From positions 37,042 to 101,041 of the forward strand of contig JAPOKJ010000006.1 in NCBI GenBank assembly GCA_029977705.1: DNA of 64,000 bases, read 5' to 3'. The stretch comes from Burkholderiales bacterium (GTDB lineage: Bacteria; Pseudomonadota; Gammaproteobacteria; Burkholderiales; Burkholderiaceae_E). Both the position numbers and the translations under genes were made by a program. The notes under the pieces were generated by a model. It was given only the letters and a program-made list of their open reading frames with translations, was not told where the DNA came from and made no database searches. Positions 8,500-16,571 of this stretch are shown here, in pieces (position 1 is the first letter of the stretch; every line of letters begins with the position of its first letter).

Positions 8500-9053
8500 G
8501 CTGCCTCCTTCGAGGCTTTTTCGTAGGACTCGCTGGTGAGTGCCGCTTCCTCGGATTCACGGATGGTGATGAGGTCATCGTCTCCGAGTTGGCCACTGAG
8601 CAGCTTCCACAGGTCGCGCAGGATGATCAGCCCGCCCAGGACTGCGAAGGCCATGCCCGAGGCATAGAACCAGCTCATCGACACTTCCATCACGGCGCTG
8701 GTACTGCTCCAGTTGATCTGCACCTGCTGCCAGGCGCCGCTGAACAGCAGCCAACTGGAAAACAGCATCAGCCCGTAGGTGACGGCCAGACAGAGCTTCC
8801 GGCCGCGCGGGCCGAGCTTGCCCACCAGCATGTCGGTACCCAGGTGCCCCTTGTCGTTGAGGGCCACCACCGCGCCCAGGAAGGTGATCCAGACGAAGAG
8901 CCAGCGCGACAACTCGTCAGAGACACTGATGCCGGCATTGAAGCCATAGCGCAGGACCACGTTGCCAAACACCAGGATCACCATCACGCCCAGCGCCAGG
9001 GCCATGGCCCATTCCAGCCAGCGGCAATAGCGCGCAATCAGTCGATCCAGCAT
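8496..9053 (-). CDS. dctQ: TRAP transporter small permease (DctQ family)
   Basis: The 185-residue protein has four predicted membrane helices (around 15-35, 50-68, 88-108 and 130-150) and the DctQ-like VSDELSRWLFVWITFLGA segment. It scaffolds the large permease of the tripartite carrier. It is the first gene of the nine-gene minus-strand block, with its start at 9053 and an AT-rich leader upstream. The C-terminal 25 residues are a charged cytosolic tail rich in Glu. Nothing in the sequence identifies the substrate. Confidence 0.93.
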   Translation of the reverse strand: MLDRLIARYCRWLEWAMALALGVMVILVFGNVVLRYGFNAGISVSDELSRWLFVWITFLGAVVALNDKGHLGTDMLVGKLGPRGRKLCLAVTYGLMLFSSWLLFSGAWQQVQINWSSTSAVMEVSMSWFYASGMAFAVLGGLIILRDLWKLLSGQLGDDDLITIRESEEAALTSESYEKASKEAA

Positions 9054-9212
9054 GGGGCTCCTCCCGTTGGCCCGGTCTTTCTTCGGTGAAACCGGTTTGT
9101 CATGGGCGAAATGTACGAACTGGTTAATTTCTTGGATATAAGTGGAAACACGTAGTTTTTATTGCCCAAGCCCGCCCGCAGGCCTTCTCGCGCTGCGAGC
9201 GGCGGCTGCAAG
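9054..9212. promoter_or_regulatory. AT-rich leader of the TRAP/catabolic operon
   Basis: This 159-base gap is the only upstream room for a promoter of the nine-gene minus-strand block. It is distinctly richer in A/T than its surroundings at about 9105-9165 and contains the 10-base palindrome AAACCGGTTT at 9089-9098, 36 bases before the dctQ start. The part nearest the PanE-like gene (9187-9199) holds a short CTCGC/GCGAG hairpin. No convincing -35/-10 pair could be chosen, and no regulator gene is adjacent. Confidence 0.35.
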
Positions 9213-10178
9213 TCAGGGCTTGGCCGCGCCCTGGCGCGCCTGCCACGCCAACAGGTGTTCGCGACCATGGACGGCAGCCAGCAAGGTGTCATTGACCGGG
9301 GTGGCAATGCCCAGGCGGCGGGCCTCCTGCACCACGGCGCCGTTGATGAAGTCGATCTCGGTGCGCGACCCGCGCTCGAGGCTTTGCAGCATCGAGGCCT
9401 TGAACTCATAGGGAAGTCCGGCGCTGGCCCTTTGCCAGGCTTGCAGCGGATCTGTGATGCCCAGTCGGATGCCTTGGGCCCGTGCCACCGCCAGGGCCTC
9501 GGCTGCGGCGGCCACACCCACCGCCTGGGCCTCGGGCAGTTGGTAGAGCTCGCCATAGTGCAGGCCGGTCAGGGCCGCCAGGGCCCCGGTGGCGGTGTTG
9601 ACCAGCAGCTTGTCCCAGATGATGCCCAGGATGTTGTCGCTGGCCTGACAGGCCAGGCCAGCCTGGTGGAACAAGGCCTCGATGGCCCGCACCCGGGGGC
9701 TCTGGCGGCCATCGAACTCGCCGATCACATTGGCCTTGTCGCGCACGCCGGCCACCACATGGCCCGGGGCGATGAGCAGGCCGCCGACATAGCTGCGTCC
9801 GGCCAGCACCTTGTCGGGGCCGACCGCCTCGCCCAGGATGCGTTCGTGGCCGAGCCCGTTCTGCAGGCTGAGCACGGCCGTGTCCTTGCCCACCAGGGGC
9901 CGGGCCTGGGCGATGGCAGCGGCCGTGTCGAAGGACTTGACCAGCACGATGATCAGATCCATCGCCTGCTCCTGCGGCGGGATGTGGGCGCAGTCCTGCA
10001 CGGCGCGCACTGGCACGACCCGGTCCTGGCCTTCCAGCCGCATGATCAGGCCGCGCTGCTGCAGGGCCTCCACCTGGTGCGCATTGCGGTTGACCAGCCA
10101 GACGTTTTCGCCAGCGGCACTGAGCATGCCGCCGATGGCGCAGCCCAGTGAGCCGGCGCCGAGAATGCAGATGCGCAT
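9213..10178 (-). CDS. Ketopantoate reductase-like protein (PanE/ApbA family)
   Basis: The 321-residue NADPH-dependent reductase has the Rossmann motif ILGAGSLGCAIGG at residues 4-16. The catalytic Lys is in WDKLLVN, and the C-terminal signature SMLQSLERGSRTEIDFINGAVV carries the substrate-binding Ser and Glu. The start at 10178 is supported by AAAGGA ten bases upstream; the frame stays open ten codons further without support. Family members include 2-dehydropantoate reductase of CoA biosynthesis and many paralogues acting on other 2-oxo acids, so a pantothenate role is not assured. It stands alone, divergent from nudC. Confidence 0.8.
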   Translation of the reverse strand: MRICILGAGSLGCAIGGMLSAAGENVWLVNRNAHQVEALQQRGLIMRLEGQDRVVPVRAVQDCAHIPPQEQAMDLIIVLVKSFDTAAAIAQARPLVGKDTAVLSLQNGLGHERILGEAVGPDKVLAGRSYVGGLLIAPGHVVAGVRDKANVIGEFDGRQSPRVRAIEALFHQAGLACQASDNILGIIWDKLLVNTATGALAALTGLHYGELYQLPEAQAVGVAAAAEALAVARAQGIRLGITDPLQAWQRASAGLPYEFKASMLQSLERGSRTEIDFINGAVVQEARRLGIATPVNDTLLAAVHGREHLLAWQARQGAAKP

Positions 10179-10297
10179 GGGGGGTGTTTCCTTTCCGTGT
10201 CCGGGCATCCCTTGCCCGCAGCCTGCATGCTAAGCTGATTCGCTTTCCGACGAACCGGCCGGGCAGGCTCCCATGCCCGGCATCCTGATGGCCCGCC

Positions 10298-11134
10298 ATG
10301 CTGCAAAGTCCCTCCCACTTCGAACCGCGCCTTGACCTGCAACTGAGCGATGAGGCGCTGGTGCACCTTTTTCATCTGGACCGTTACATCAACCGGGCCG
10401 AGCAGCCCATGATGATGACCTGGGGCCAGGCCCGCAGCGCCGGCTTTGAGGGCCACCGCGTGCATTCGATGGGCCTGCTCGACGGGCAACCGCATTTCGC
10501 GGTCGCAGTCCCGGATGATTTCGAACCCGGCGCCGCTCCCGAGGGTTTCCGGGCGGCCGGTTTGCGCAACTGGTTCGGCGTTCTCGACGACCTGCCGCTG
10601 TCGCTGGCGATGCGTGCCGTCCAGGTCCTCGAGTGGGACCGCACGCACCGCTTTTGCGGGGCCTGTGGCACGCCCACCGAACGGGCGGCCGGCGAGCGTG
10701 CCAAGCGTTGCCCGGCCTGCAAGCTGACGGTGTACCCGCGCATCTCGCCAGCCATGATGGTGCTGGTGACGCGGGGACGCGAGCTGCTGCTGGCCCGGGG
10801 CGTCAATTTCCCTCCGGGCCGTTTCAGCGCGCTGGCCGGTTTTCTCGAGGCCGGCGAGACCATCGAACAGGCGGTGGTGCGCGAGGTCCGCGAAGAAGTG
10901 GGCGTCGAGGTCGATGGGCTCGAGTACTTCGCCAGTCAGAGCTGGCCCTTCCCCAATTCGCTGATGATTGCCTTTACCGCGCGTTGGGTCGGCGGCGACA
11001 TCCGGCCTGATACCGCCGAGATTGCCGAGGCGCACTGGTTCACCGAGGACAACCTGCCGTCCCTGCCGCCGCGCCTGAGCATTGCCCGCTCGCTGATCGA
11101 ATCGACGCTGGCCCGCATTCGCGGCCAGGGCTGA
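10298..11134 (+). CDS. nudC: NAD-capped RNA/NADH pyrophosphatase NudC
   Basis: The 278-residue protein shows the NudC layout. An N-terminal domain precedes a four-cysteine zinc ribbon (FCGACG and RCPAC, around residues 120-145). A Nudix box follows (GFLEAGETIEQAVVREVREEVG, about 182-203), and then the diagnostic SQSWPFPNSLM motif that selects NAD(H). It would hydrolyse NADH to NMNH and AMP and remove NAD caps from RNA. It is transcribed divergently from the PanE-like gene and converges on the exonuclease fusion gene with six bases between the stop codons. Confidence 0.95.
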   Translation: MLQSPSHFEPRLDLQLSDEALVHLFHLDRYINRAEQPMMMTWGQARSAGFEGHRVHSMGLLDGQPHFAVAVPDDFEPGAAPEGFRAAGLRNWFGVLDDLPLSLAMRAVQVLEWDRTHRFCGACGTPTERAAGERAKRCPACKLTVYPRISPAMMVLVTRGRELLLARGVNFPPGRFSALAGFLEAGETIEQAVVREVREEVGVEVDGLEYFASQSWPFPNSLMIAFTARWVGGDIRPDTAEIAEAHWFTEDNLPSLPPRLSIARSLIESTLARIRGQG

Positions 11135-11140
11135 GGCCGT

Positions 11141-12826
11141 TCAGGCGGCCGCCTGCAGCAGCGGCGCGGCCAGGGCCTGACCAGCTGCATCCAGCATCAG
11201 ACGCCAGCCGGCGCGCCCGGATACTGGCCCGCCGGCCTGCGCGCTGCCCGCCTGCTCGTCGGGCGTGGCATCGGCCAGCAGGGGACGCAGCAGGTGATAC
11301 AGGTTCAGGTCGAAGCGGCCGGCGGCCTGGTTCGCCTCGTCGCCCTTGTGCGCCGCAGACGCGTCACTGGCCGAACTGCCGAGCCAGCACCACTGGTCGA
11401 AATGATGAAAGCGCAGGCTCGGATAGTCGGTGGCCGGCTCCTCGATGCACAGCGGCCCCCAGACCCAGGGCGGACGCCGGCGCGGCGCCAGTGCATCGGC
11501 CAGGCGGGCCGCCAGTTGCGACGCCGTCTCCAGGCCACAGCAGGCCCCCTTGCAGCGGGCGATCTGATGATTGAAGCAGGGGCGCAGGGGTTCGTTGTCG
11601 CGCTCGCGCCGCGAGCGCTTTTCAAGCCCCATGGTCTGCAGGCACAGGTGGGCCTCGCGGGCCAGGCCGGTCAGATGGTGGCGCGCCGCGGCCTTGCTCA
11701 CGAAGGGGCCGAACAGGTCCAGGCCTTCGGGGGCCGGCTCATGGCAGGGGTGATGGCCGATCTGGGCGCTGTCGGGATCGATGCTGATCCACAGGGCCTG
11801 CTCGCGCTTGCGCAGGGCGATGTTGTGGGCCGGCATCTCCTGGTGGATCAGCACGATCTCGCGCAGGCGGGCGCCGAAGTCGCCGGCACACTGCTCCCAC
11901 TCGATGCGGCGGATTTCCTGGGCCAGGCGCATGCCGCGCTCGGAGCGATGATCGACGCAGAAATGTTCGCCGATGCGGTCGCGCAGGCTGATGCTCTTGC
12001 CGATGTACAGCGGATGCTTGTTCAGCCCGTAGAACTTGTAGACGCCGGGCGTGCGCGGCAGTTGCTGCAACTGGTCGGGCGGCAGGTGGGCTGGCAGGCT
12101 GGGGTGGCGCATCAGCTTGCGCAGCACCAGGGCCAGTGCCGGAGGCTCGACACTGCCCATCAGCACTTGCAGGAAGGACCACAGCACCTGGGCATCGCCA
12201 AGGGCCCGGTGGCGACCGCTGCAGGGCAACTGGTGGCGGGCGATCAGTGCATCCAGGCCATGGGCGCCTGTGTCCGGAAAAAGCGCCTGCGACAGCCGCA
12301 CGGTGCACAGGGTACGGGCCTGGAAGGCCTGGCCGCATCGCTCCATTTCGGCCTTGATGAAGCCGTAGTCGAAACGAGCCTGGTGGGCCACGAAGATGGC
12401 GTCGGCGCTCAGGGCCAGCACCTGCCCGGCGATGGCCTCGAAGCGGGGCGCCTCGCGCACCATCTCGGGGGTGATGCCAGTCAGGGCCTGGATCGGCTGC
12501 GGGATCGCTTCCTCGGGATTGACCAGGCTCGACCACTGTGTCAGCCGCGGGGCCGGCCCGGCCCAGTCCTCGACGCGCAGGATGCCGACTTCGGTGACAC
12601 GGCCGCGCTGCGGCGACATCCCGGTCGTTTCGACGTCGATGAAGCACAGGACGGGAGGCAGGTCGAGCAGGGCGGGCGAAGTCAAGACAGTCGGGGCTTG
12701 GGCGGGAGCCACTGATTGTATATCCAGTGCCCGCGATGCCGGTTTCGGCAGGCGCGACCGGCCTGGCAGTCCCAAAAGTGCACCAAAGGGCCAATCTCCA
12801 ACAAATAGTTGCGGAAAAAGGCGCAA
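11141..12826 (-). CDS. DEDDh 3'-5' exonuclease fused to a GIY-YIG (UvrC-N-like) nuclease
   Basis: Two nuclease modules are visible in this protein of up to 561 residues. A DnaQ-like exonuclease has ExoI FIDVETTG near 62-69, an ExoII FVAHQARFDYGF segment and an ExoIII HRALGDA segment. A UvrC/Cho-type GIY-YIG domain has TPGVYKFYG, LYIGKS and LRDRIGEHF around 258-290. A C-terminal region with a Cys-rich ARCKGACCG segment follows. The fusion suggests DNA repair incision and trimming. The start is uncertain: the ATG at 12826 gives about 55 residues before the exonuclease domain, while an in-frame GTG at 12712 lies directly after an A/T-rich TATACAAT stretch. Confidence 0.82.
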   Translation of the reverse strand: MRLFPQLFVGDWPFGALLGLPGRSRLPKPASRALDIQSVAPAQAPTVLTSPALLDLPPVLCFIDVETTGMSPQRGRVTEVGILRVEDWAGPAPRLTQWSSLVNPEEAIPQPIQALTGITPEMVREAPRFEAIAGQVLALSADAIFVAHQARFDYGFIKAEMERCGQAFQARTLCTVRLSQALFPDTGAHGLDALIARHQLPCSGRHRALGDAQVLWSFLQVLMGSVEPPALALVLRKLMRHPSLPAHLPPDQLQQLPRTPGVYKFYGLNKHPLYIGKSISLRDRIGEHFCVDHRSERGMRLAQEIRRIEWEQCAGDFGARLREIVLIHQEMPAHNIALRKREQALWISIDPDSAQIGHHPCHEPAPEGLDLFGPFVSKAAARHHLTGLAREAHLCLQTMGLEKRSRRERDNEPLRPCFNHQIARCKGACCGLETASQLAARLADALAPRRRPPWVWGPLCIEEPATDYPSLRFHHFDQWCWLGSSASDASAAHKGDEANQAAGRFDLNLYHLLRPLLADATPDEQAGSAQAGGPVSGRAGWRLMLDAAGQALAAPLLQAAA

Positions 12827-12851
12827 ATCGCGCCGTCCAGCCTGAAATCGG

Positions 12852-12880
12852 GTGCGATCGGCCCGGAAACGTCCTAAAAT
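12852..12880 (+). promoter_or_regulatory. Candidate sigma-70 promoter of rhlE
   Basis: TAAAAT at 12875-12880 matches five of six bases of a -10 box. GTGCGA at 12852-12857, 17 bases upstream, is a weak -35. Transcription would start near 12887, giving a leader of about 24 bases before the rhlE TTG start. It was chosen by eye, and the -35 element is poor. Confidence 0.3.
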
Positions 12881-12910
12881 CCCGGTGCTATCGTTCTTAT
12901 CAAGACTTCA

Positions 12911-14422
12911 TTGACCACTTTTCAAGATTTCGGCCTCAGTGACACGATCCTGAGGGCCATCACCGAGATGGGCTACCAGACGCCCACTCCGATCCAGGCC
13001 GAGGCCATTCCTGTCGTCCTCCAGGGGCGCGATGTCATGGGTGCTGCCCAGACCGGCACCGGCAAGACCGCTGGCTTCGGTCTGCCGCTGCTGCAAAGGC
13101 TGCTGCCCCACGCCAACACCAGCACCTCGCCAGCCCGGCATCCGGTACGTTCCCTGATCCTGGCGCCGACCCGCGAACTGGCCGACCAGATCTTCGCCAA
13201 CCTGCGCGATTACGCCAAGCACACGCCGCTGCGCTGCGCCGTGGTCTTTGGCGGTGTCGACATGAAGCCGCAACTGCTGGCGCTGCGCAATGGCTGCGAA
13301 GTGCTGGTGGCCACGCCGGGACGCCTGCTCGATCACATGGAGCAAAAGTCGGTCAGTCTGGCCCAGGTGGAAGTGCTGGTGCTCGATGAAGCCGACCGCA
13401 TGCTGGACATGGGCTTCCTGCCCGACCTCCAGCGCATCGTGCGCGCCTTGCCCAAGCAGCGCCAGAGCCTGCTGTTTTCGGCAACCTTCTCCAACGAGAT
13501 CCGGCGCCTGGCGGGTACCTTCCTGACCGACCCGATCACGATCGAGGTCGCGCGCCGCAATGCCACCGCCGAAAATGTCACCCAGAAGGTGTACAAGGTG
13601 GCCTCCACCGAGGCCAAGCGCAATGCGGTGGCCCACCTGATCCAGTTGCATGCGCTCAGCCAGGTGATCGTGTTCTCGAACACCAAGATCGGCTGCGGTC
13701 GCCTGGCCCGTCACCTGCAAAAGCTTGGCCTGAATGCCGATGCCATCCATGGCGACAAGTCGCAGCAGGACCGGCTGGTCACGCTCGACAACTTCAAGAA
13801 CGGCAAGACCAGCGTGCTGGTGGCCACCGATGTGGCGGCCCGGGGTCTGGACATCGCCGAGCTGCCGGCGGTCATCAACTACGATTTGCCGTACTCGCCG
13901 GAAGACTATGTGCACCGCATCGGCCGTACCGGTCGCGCCGGCGCCAGTGGCCTGGCCTTGTCGATCATGTCCTCCGAGGACGGTCGCCTGCTGGCCGATA
14001 TCGAGAAGCTGACCAAGAGCAAGCTCGATGTCGAGGCCCTCGATATCGATGCCCGCGAAGGCGGTCGCAGCGATGAGCGGGGCCCGCGCGAGGCGCGCAT
14101 GCCGCGCGAGGAGCGGGGCTTTCGCGAGGAGCGCGGCAGCCGTGAGGCGTCCGGCAGCCAAGAGGAACGTCCGCCGCGCGAGGACCGGGCCGTGCGCGAG
14201 TTGCGCTCGCGTACCCGCGAACCGCGCCGTGCGCCGGCCAGCATGCCCAGCGTCACCGGACAATCGAACGATCCCTTCTTCTACAAGCCCTACGACGCCG
14301 ACGCACAGCCAGCGGCCGAGCCAACGCCCGCACCGGTCGAAGCCGCCGTGCAGGCGCGGCCGATCACCGGGCTGCGCCGACCCGCTGCACCGGTCGCCGC
14401 CTTGCTCGGCGGCAAGCGCTGA
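12911..14422 (+). CDS. rhlE: DEAD-box ATP-dependent RNA helicase RhlE
   Basis: The 503-residue protein carries the full DEAD-box set in order: Q motif (TPTPIQ), AQTGTGKT, PTRELA, TPGRLLD, DEADRMLDMGF, SATF, then RGLDI and HRIGRTGRAG in the second RecA domain. It would remodel RNA during ribosome assembly or cold adaptation. Translation appears to begin at TTG (12911): no in-frame ATG or GTG lies in the short leader, and the family text starts right there. Residues from about 385 form a highly charged tail with repeated RE/REER units, followed by a Pro/Ala-rich end that closes in a basic GKR. It converges on gluQ with a three-base gap. Confidence 0.93.
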   Translation: MTTFQDFGLSDTILRAITEMGYQTPTPIQAEAIPVVLQGRDVMGAAQTGTGKTAGFGLPLLQRLLPHANTSTSPARHPVRSLILAPTRELADQIFANLRDYAKHTPLRCAVVFGGVDMKPQLLALRNGCEVLVATPGRLLDHMEQKSVSLAQVEVLVLDEADRMLDMGFLPDLQRIVRALPKQRQSLLFSATFSNEIRRLAGTFLTDPITIEVARRNATAENVTQKVYKVASTEAKRNAVAHLIQLHALSQVIVFSNTKIGCGRLARHLQKLGLNADAIHGDKSQQDRLVTLDNFKNGKTSVLVATDVAARGLDIAELPAVINYDLPYSPEDYVHRIGRTGRAGASGLALSIMSSEDGRLLADIEKLTKSKLDVEALDIDAREGGRSDERGPREARMPREERGFREERGSREASGSQEERPPREDRAVRELRSRTREPRRAPASMPSVTGQSNDPFFYKPYDADAQPAAEPTPAPVEAAVQARPITGLRRPAAPVAALLGGKR

Positions 14423-14425
14423 ACA

Positions 14426-15439
14426 TCAGCGGACGGCCTCGCGGCCGAGCCGCAGGTGGCGCCACTGCGCCACTGCCTTGAGCCAGAACTCGGCAAGCGA
14501 CTCGCCATTCATGGCGACGGCGGGCAGACCCAGATCGCGCAAGGCCTGTTGCAGCAGCGGCAGGGGGTGGCGGGTGTCGATCGCTGCCGCGCCATTCTGC
14601 TTGGACAGTTTCTGGCCGTCGGCCCCCATCACCAGGGGGCAGTGCCAGTAGTGTGGCGTCGGCAGTCCCAGGCATTGCTGCAAATGGATTTGCCTCGCGG
14701 TTGAGTCGATCAGGTCCAGGCCACGCACGACATGGGTGATGCCGGCATCGCCATCGTCGACGACCACCGACAACTGGTAGGTCCAGTCCAGCCCGGCACC
14801 TGACGCCGGGCGCGCAATCACGAAGTCGCCAAGGCTTTGGGCAAGATTTTCGCTCTGCGTCCGGCCCGCCAGAGGGCTGGCGCGGGGGCTCAGCCAGTCG
14901 CCTTCGGTCCAGCGGATCGGACGTGCCGGGACCTGCACCCGCCAGGCCCGAAGCGGTGCGGTTGCGGGCGCAACGAAAAGCGCCGGGCGATCAGGCCGGC
15001 AGGTCCCCGGGTAGATGCGTGCGTCGGTCATGCCACGCTGGCTGAGCGAGTCTGCGATCTCCTTGCGGCTGCAGCGGCAGGCATAGAGCAGGTGCTGCGC
15101 CGTCAGTTTGTCGAAGGCCTGCTGGTAGCGCGACAGGCGCTGGCTCTGGTACCACAGGCGTTGCGGGTCGAAGCGAAAGCCCAGGGTCGACAGGTCGCGC
15201 AGGATGGCGGCAGCAGCGTCGGCGCGGCTGCGCAGGGTGTCGATGTCTTCGATGCGCAGCAGCCACTGGCCGTCATGGGCCAGGGCATCCAGGTAGCTGG
15301 CCATGGCGGCGACCAGCGAGCCGCGATGCAGTGGGCCGCTGGGGCTGGGCGCAAAGCGGCCGATGTAGGTCCCGGGCGTGGGGACGACAGGTGTTTTCGG
15401 CGCGGCTTGCGCTTCGGATGGTGGCGCTGAACCCGTCAT
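14426..15439 (-). CDS. gluQ: Glutamyl-Q tRNA(Asp) synthetase
   Basis: The 337-residue protein is a GluRS paralogue lacking the anticodon-binding domain. It shows APSPSGPLHRGS (HIGH-equivalent), a zinc-type cysteine pair CRCS with a downstream PGTC, and GQKLSKQNGA (KMSKS-equivalent). It attaches glutamate to queuosine-34 of tRNA-Asp. The start at 15439 was preferred over one 22 codons upstream because GGAG precedes it and its ATG overlaps the TGA of the LysR gene by four bases. The first 30 residues are a Pro/Ala-rich extension before the catalytic core. Confidence 0.92.
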   Translation of the reverse strand: MTGSAPPSEAQAAPKTPVVPTPGTYIGRFAPSPSGPLHRGSLVAAMASYLDALAHDGQWLLRIEDIDTLRSRADAAAAILRDLSTLGFRFDPQRLWYQSQRLSRYQQAFDKLTAQHLLYACRCSRKEIADSLSQRGMTDARIYPGTCRPDRPALFVAPATAPLRAWRVQVPARPIRWTEGDWLSPRASPLAGRTQSENLAQSLGDFVIARPASGAGLDWTYQLSVVVDDGDAGITHVVRGLDLIDSTARQIHLQQCLGLPTPHYWHCPLVMGADGQKLSKQNGAAAIDTRHPLPLLQQALRDLGLPAVAMNGESLAEFWLKAVAQWRHLRLGREAVR

Positions 15440-16371
15440 GGCCGCATCTCCTCGCCCTGCAGCAGCCGCTTGCGGACCTGGGCCACCTGCAGGCGGGACA
15501 GCCACCAGGCCAGGGCCTTGCCCGGCCGGGTACGGCGCCAGGCGTAGACCATGCCGGGCGCCGGCCGCGGCTCGGCGATGCGGCGCTCGATCAGGGCACC
15601 GCTGCGCAGGGCGCTGGCCGCCAGATAGCGCGGCAGATAGCCGATCCCCAGGCCCCCCACCTGTGCCTCGAGCTTGTGCTGCATGGTGGCTACCGTGAGC
15701 ACCGGCTGGCCCGCCAGAAGGCCGAAGCTTCGGGGACTGATGTGTCTTGCCGAGTCGGCGACGGCGACCACCCGGTGCGGTCGCAACTGATCGGGCTCGA
15801 GCGGCTTGTTCGGCGCCAGGCTGGCCAGCGGGTGGGAGGGGGCCACGCAGAAGGCGAAATCCATGGCGCCCAGGGGCCGCACGCTGATCTGGCCCGAGGC
15901 ATGCACCTGTGCAGGGGCATCGTCGATGGCCCCGATCAGTAGGTCGCAGCGTTCATCGAGCAGGCTCTCCCAACTGCCCGACAAGGTCTCTTGCTGCAGC
16001 ACCAGTCGGGTTGGCGCCTGCTGGCGGTCGAAGTCGCGGATCAGGGGGTGCAGGCGCACGATCGGCAAGGCGCTGTCGCAGGTGATGCGCAGGCCCTGCT
16101 CCCAGCCGCTGGCCGATTCGCGGACCATGGCCTGCAGGTTCTCGACGCTCTCCAGCAGGACGCGCCCCTGACTGAGCAATACCTCGCCGCTCGGGGTCAG
16201 CTGCAGGCGCCGTTTGCGCCGGTCAAAGAGCAGGGCATCGAGTTCTTCCTCGAGCTTGCGGATCTGGTACGACAGCGCCGAGGGGACCTTGCCCAGGGCC
16301 TGGGCGGCCGCGGCAAAGCTGCCTTTGCGGGCGATGGTGTCCAGGGCCACCAGGGCGTCGAGCGAGATCAT
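15436..16371 (-). CDS. LysR-type transcriptional regulator
   Basis: The 311-residue protein has the LysR winged helix-turn-helix in residues 1-60 (LVALDTIARKGSFAAAAQALGKVPSALSYQIRKLEEEL). A periplasmic-binding-like effector domain follows, with the typical GIGYLPRY segment near the C-terminus. It is transcribed away from the pirin and WrbA-like genes, and LysR proteins usually control the divergent neighbour; an inverted repeat lies in the shared promoter region. Downstream it is translationally coupled to gluQ, which may place gluQ partly under its promoter. The effector is unknown. Confidence 0.92.
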   Translation of the reverse strand: MISLDALVALDTIARKGSFAAAAQALGKVPSALSYQIRKLEEELDALLFDRRKRRLQLTPSGEVLLSQGRVLLESVENLQAMVRESASGWEQGLRITCDSALPIVRLHPLIRDFDRQQAPTRLVLQQETLSGSWESLLDERCDLLIGAIDDAPAQVHASGQISVRPLGAMDFAFCVAPSHPLASLAPNKPLEPDQLRPHRVVAVADSARHISPRSFGLLAGQPVLTVATMQHKLEAQVGGLGIGYLPRYLAASALRSGALIERRIAEPRPAPGMVYAWRRTRPGKALAWWLSRLQVAQVRKRLLQGEEMRP

Positions 16372-16571
16372 GATGCTGGCAAGGCTTGAGGGCAGGTGTA
16401 TGAAATCGGCAGATTCGTTAAATTTAAAATACTGATCAATGGCATGACCATATCATCAAAATAATTGATCATTGCCATCGAAAAATCACCCCGCCGGTGG
16501 CGATGGCGACCGTATCATCCGGTTTCTCTGGTGCCGTCCTGGCATCTGCCCGTTTCCCGCAGGAGAACCTC
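16372..16571. promoter_or_regulatory. Divergent LysR/pirin promoter region with inverted repeat
   Basis: This 200-base intergenic region contains a clear A/T-rich island at about 16410-16480 in an otherwise GC-rich setting. An exact eight-base inverted repeat, TGATCAAT at 16433-16440 and ATTGATCA at 16464-16471, is separated by 23 bases. The palindrome TTAAATTTAA lies at 16418-16427. The arrangement fits binding sites for a tetrameric LysR regulator serving both directions. No -35/-10 pair was chosen confidently. Confidence 0.5.

Noticed and set aside
14426..15439. Second glutamyl-tRNA synthetase
   Set aside because: It is too short and lacks the anticodon-binding domain; the cysteine pattern and length fit GluQ.
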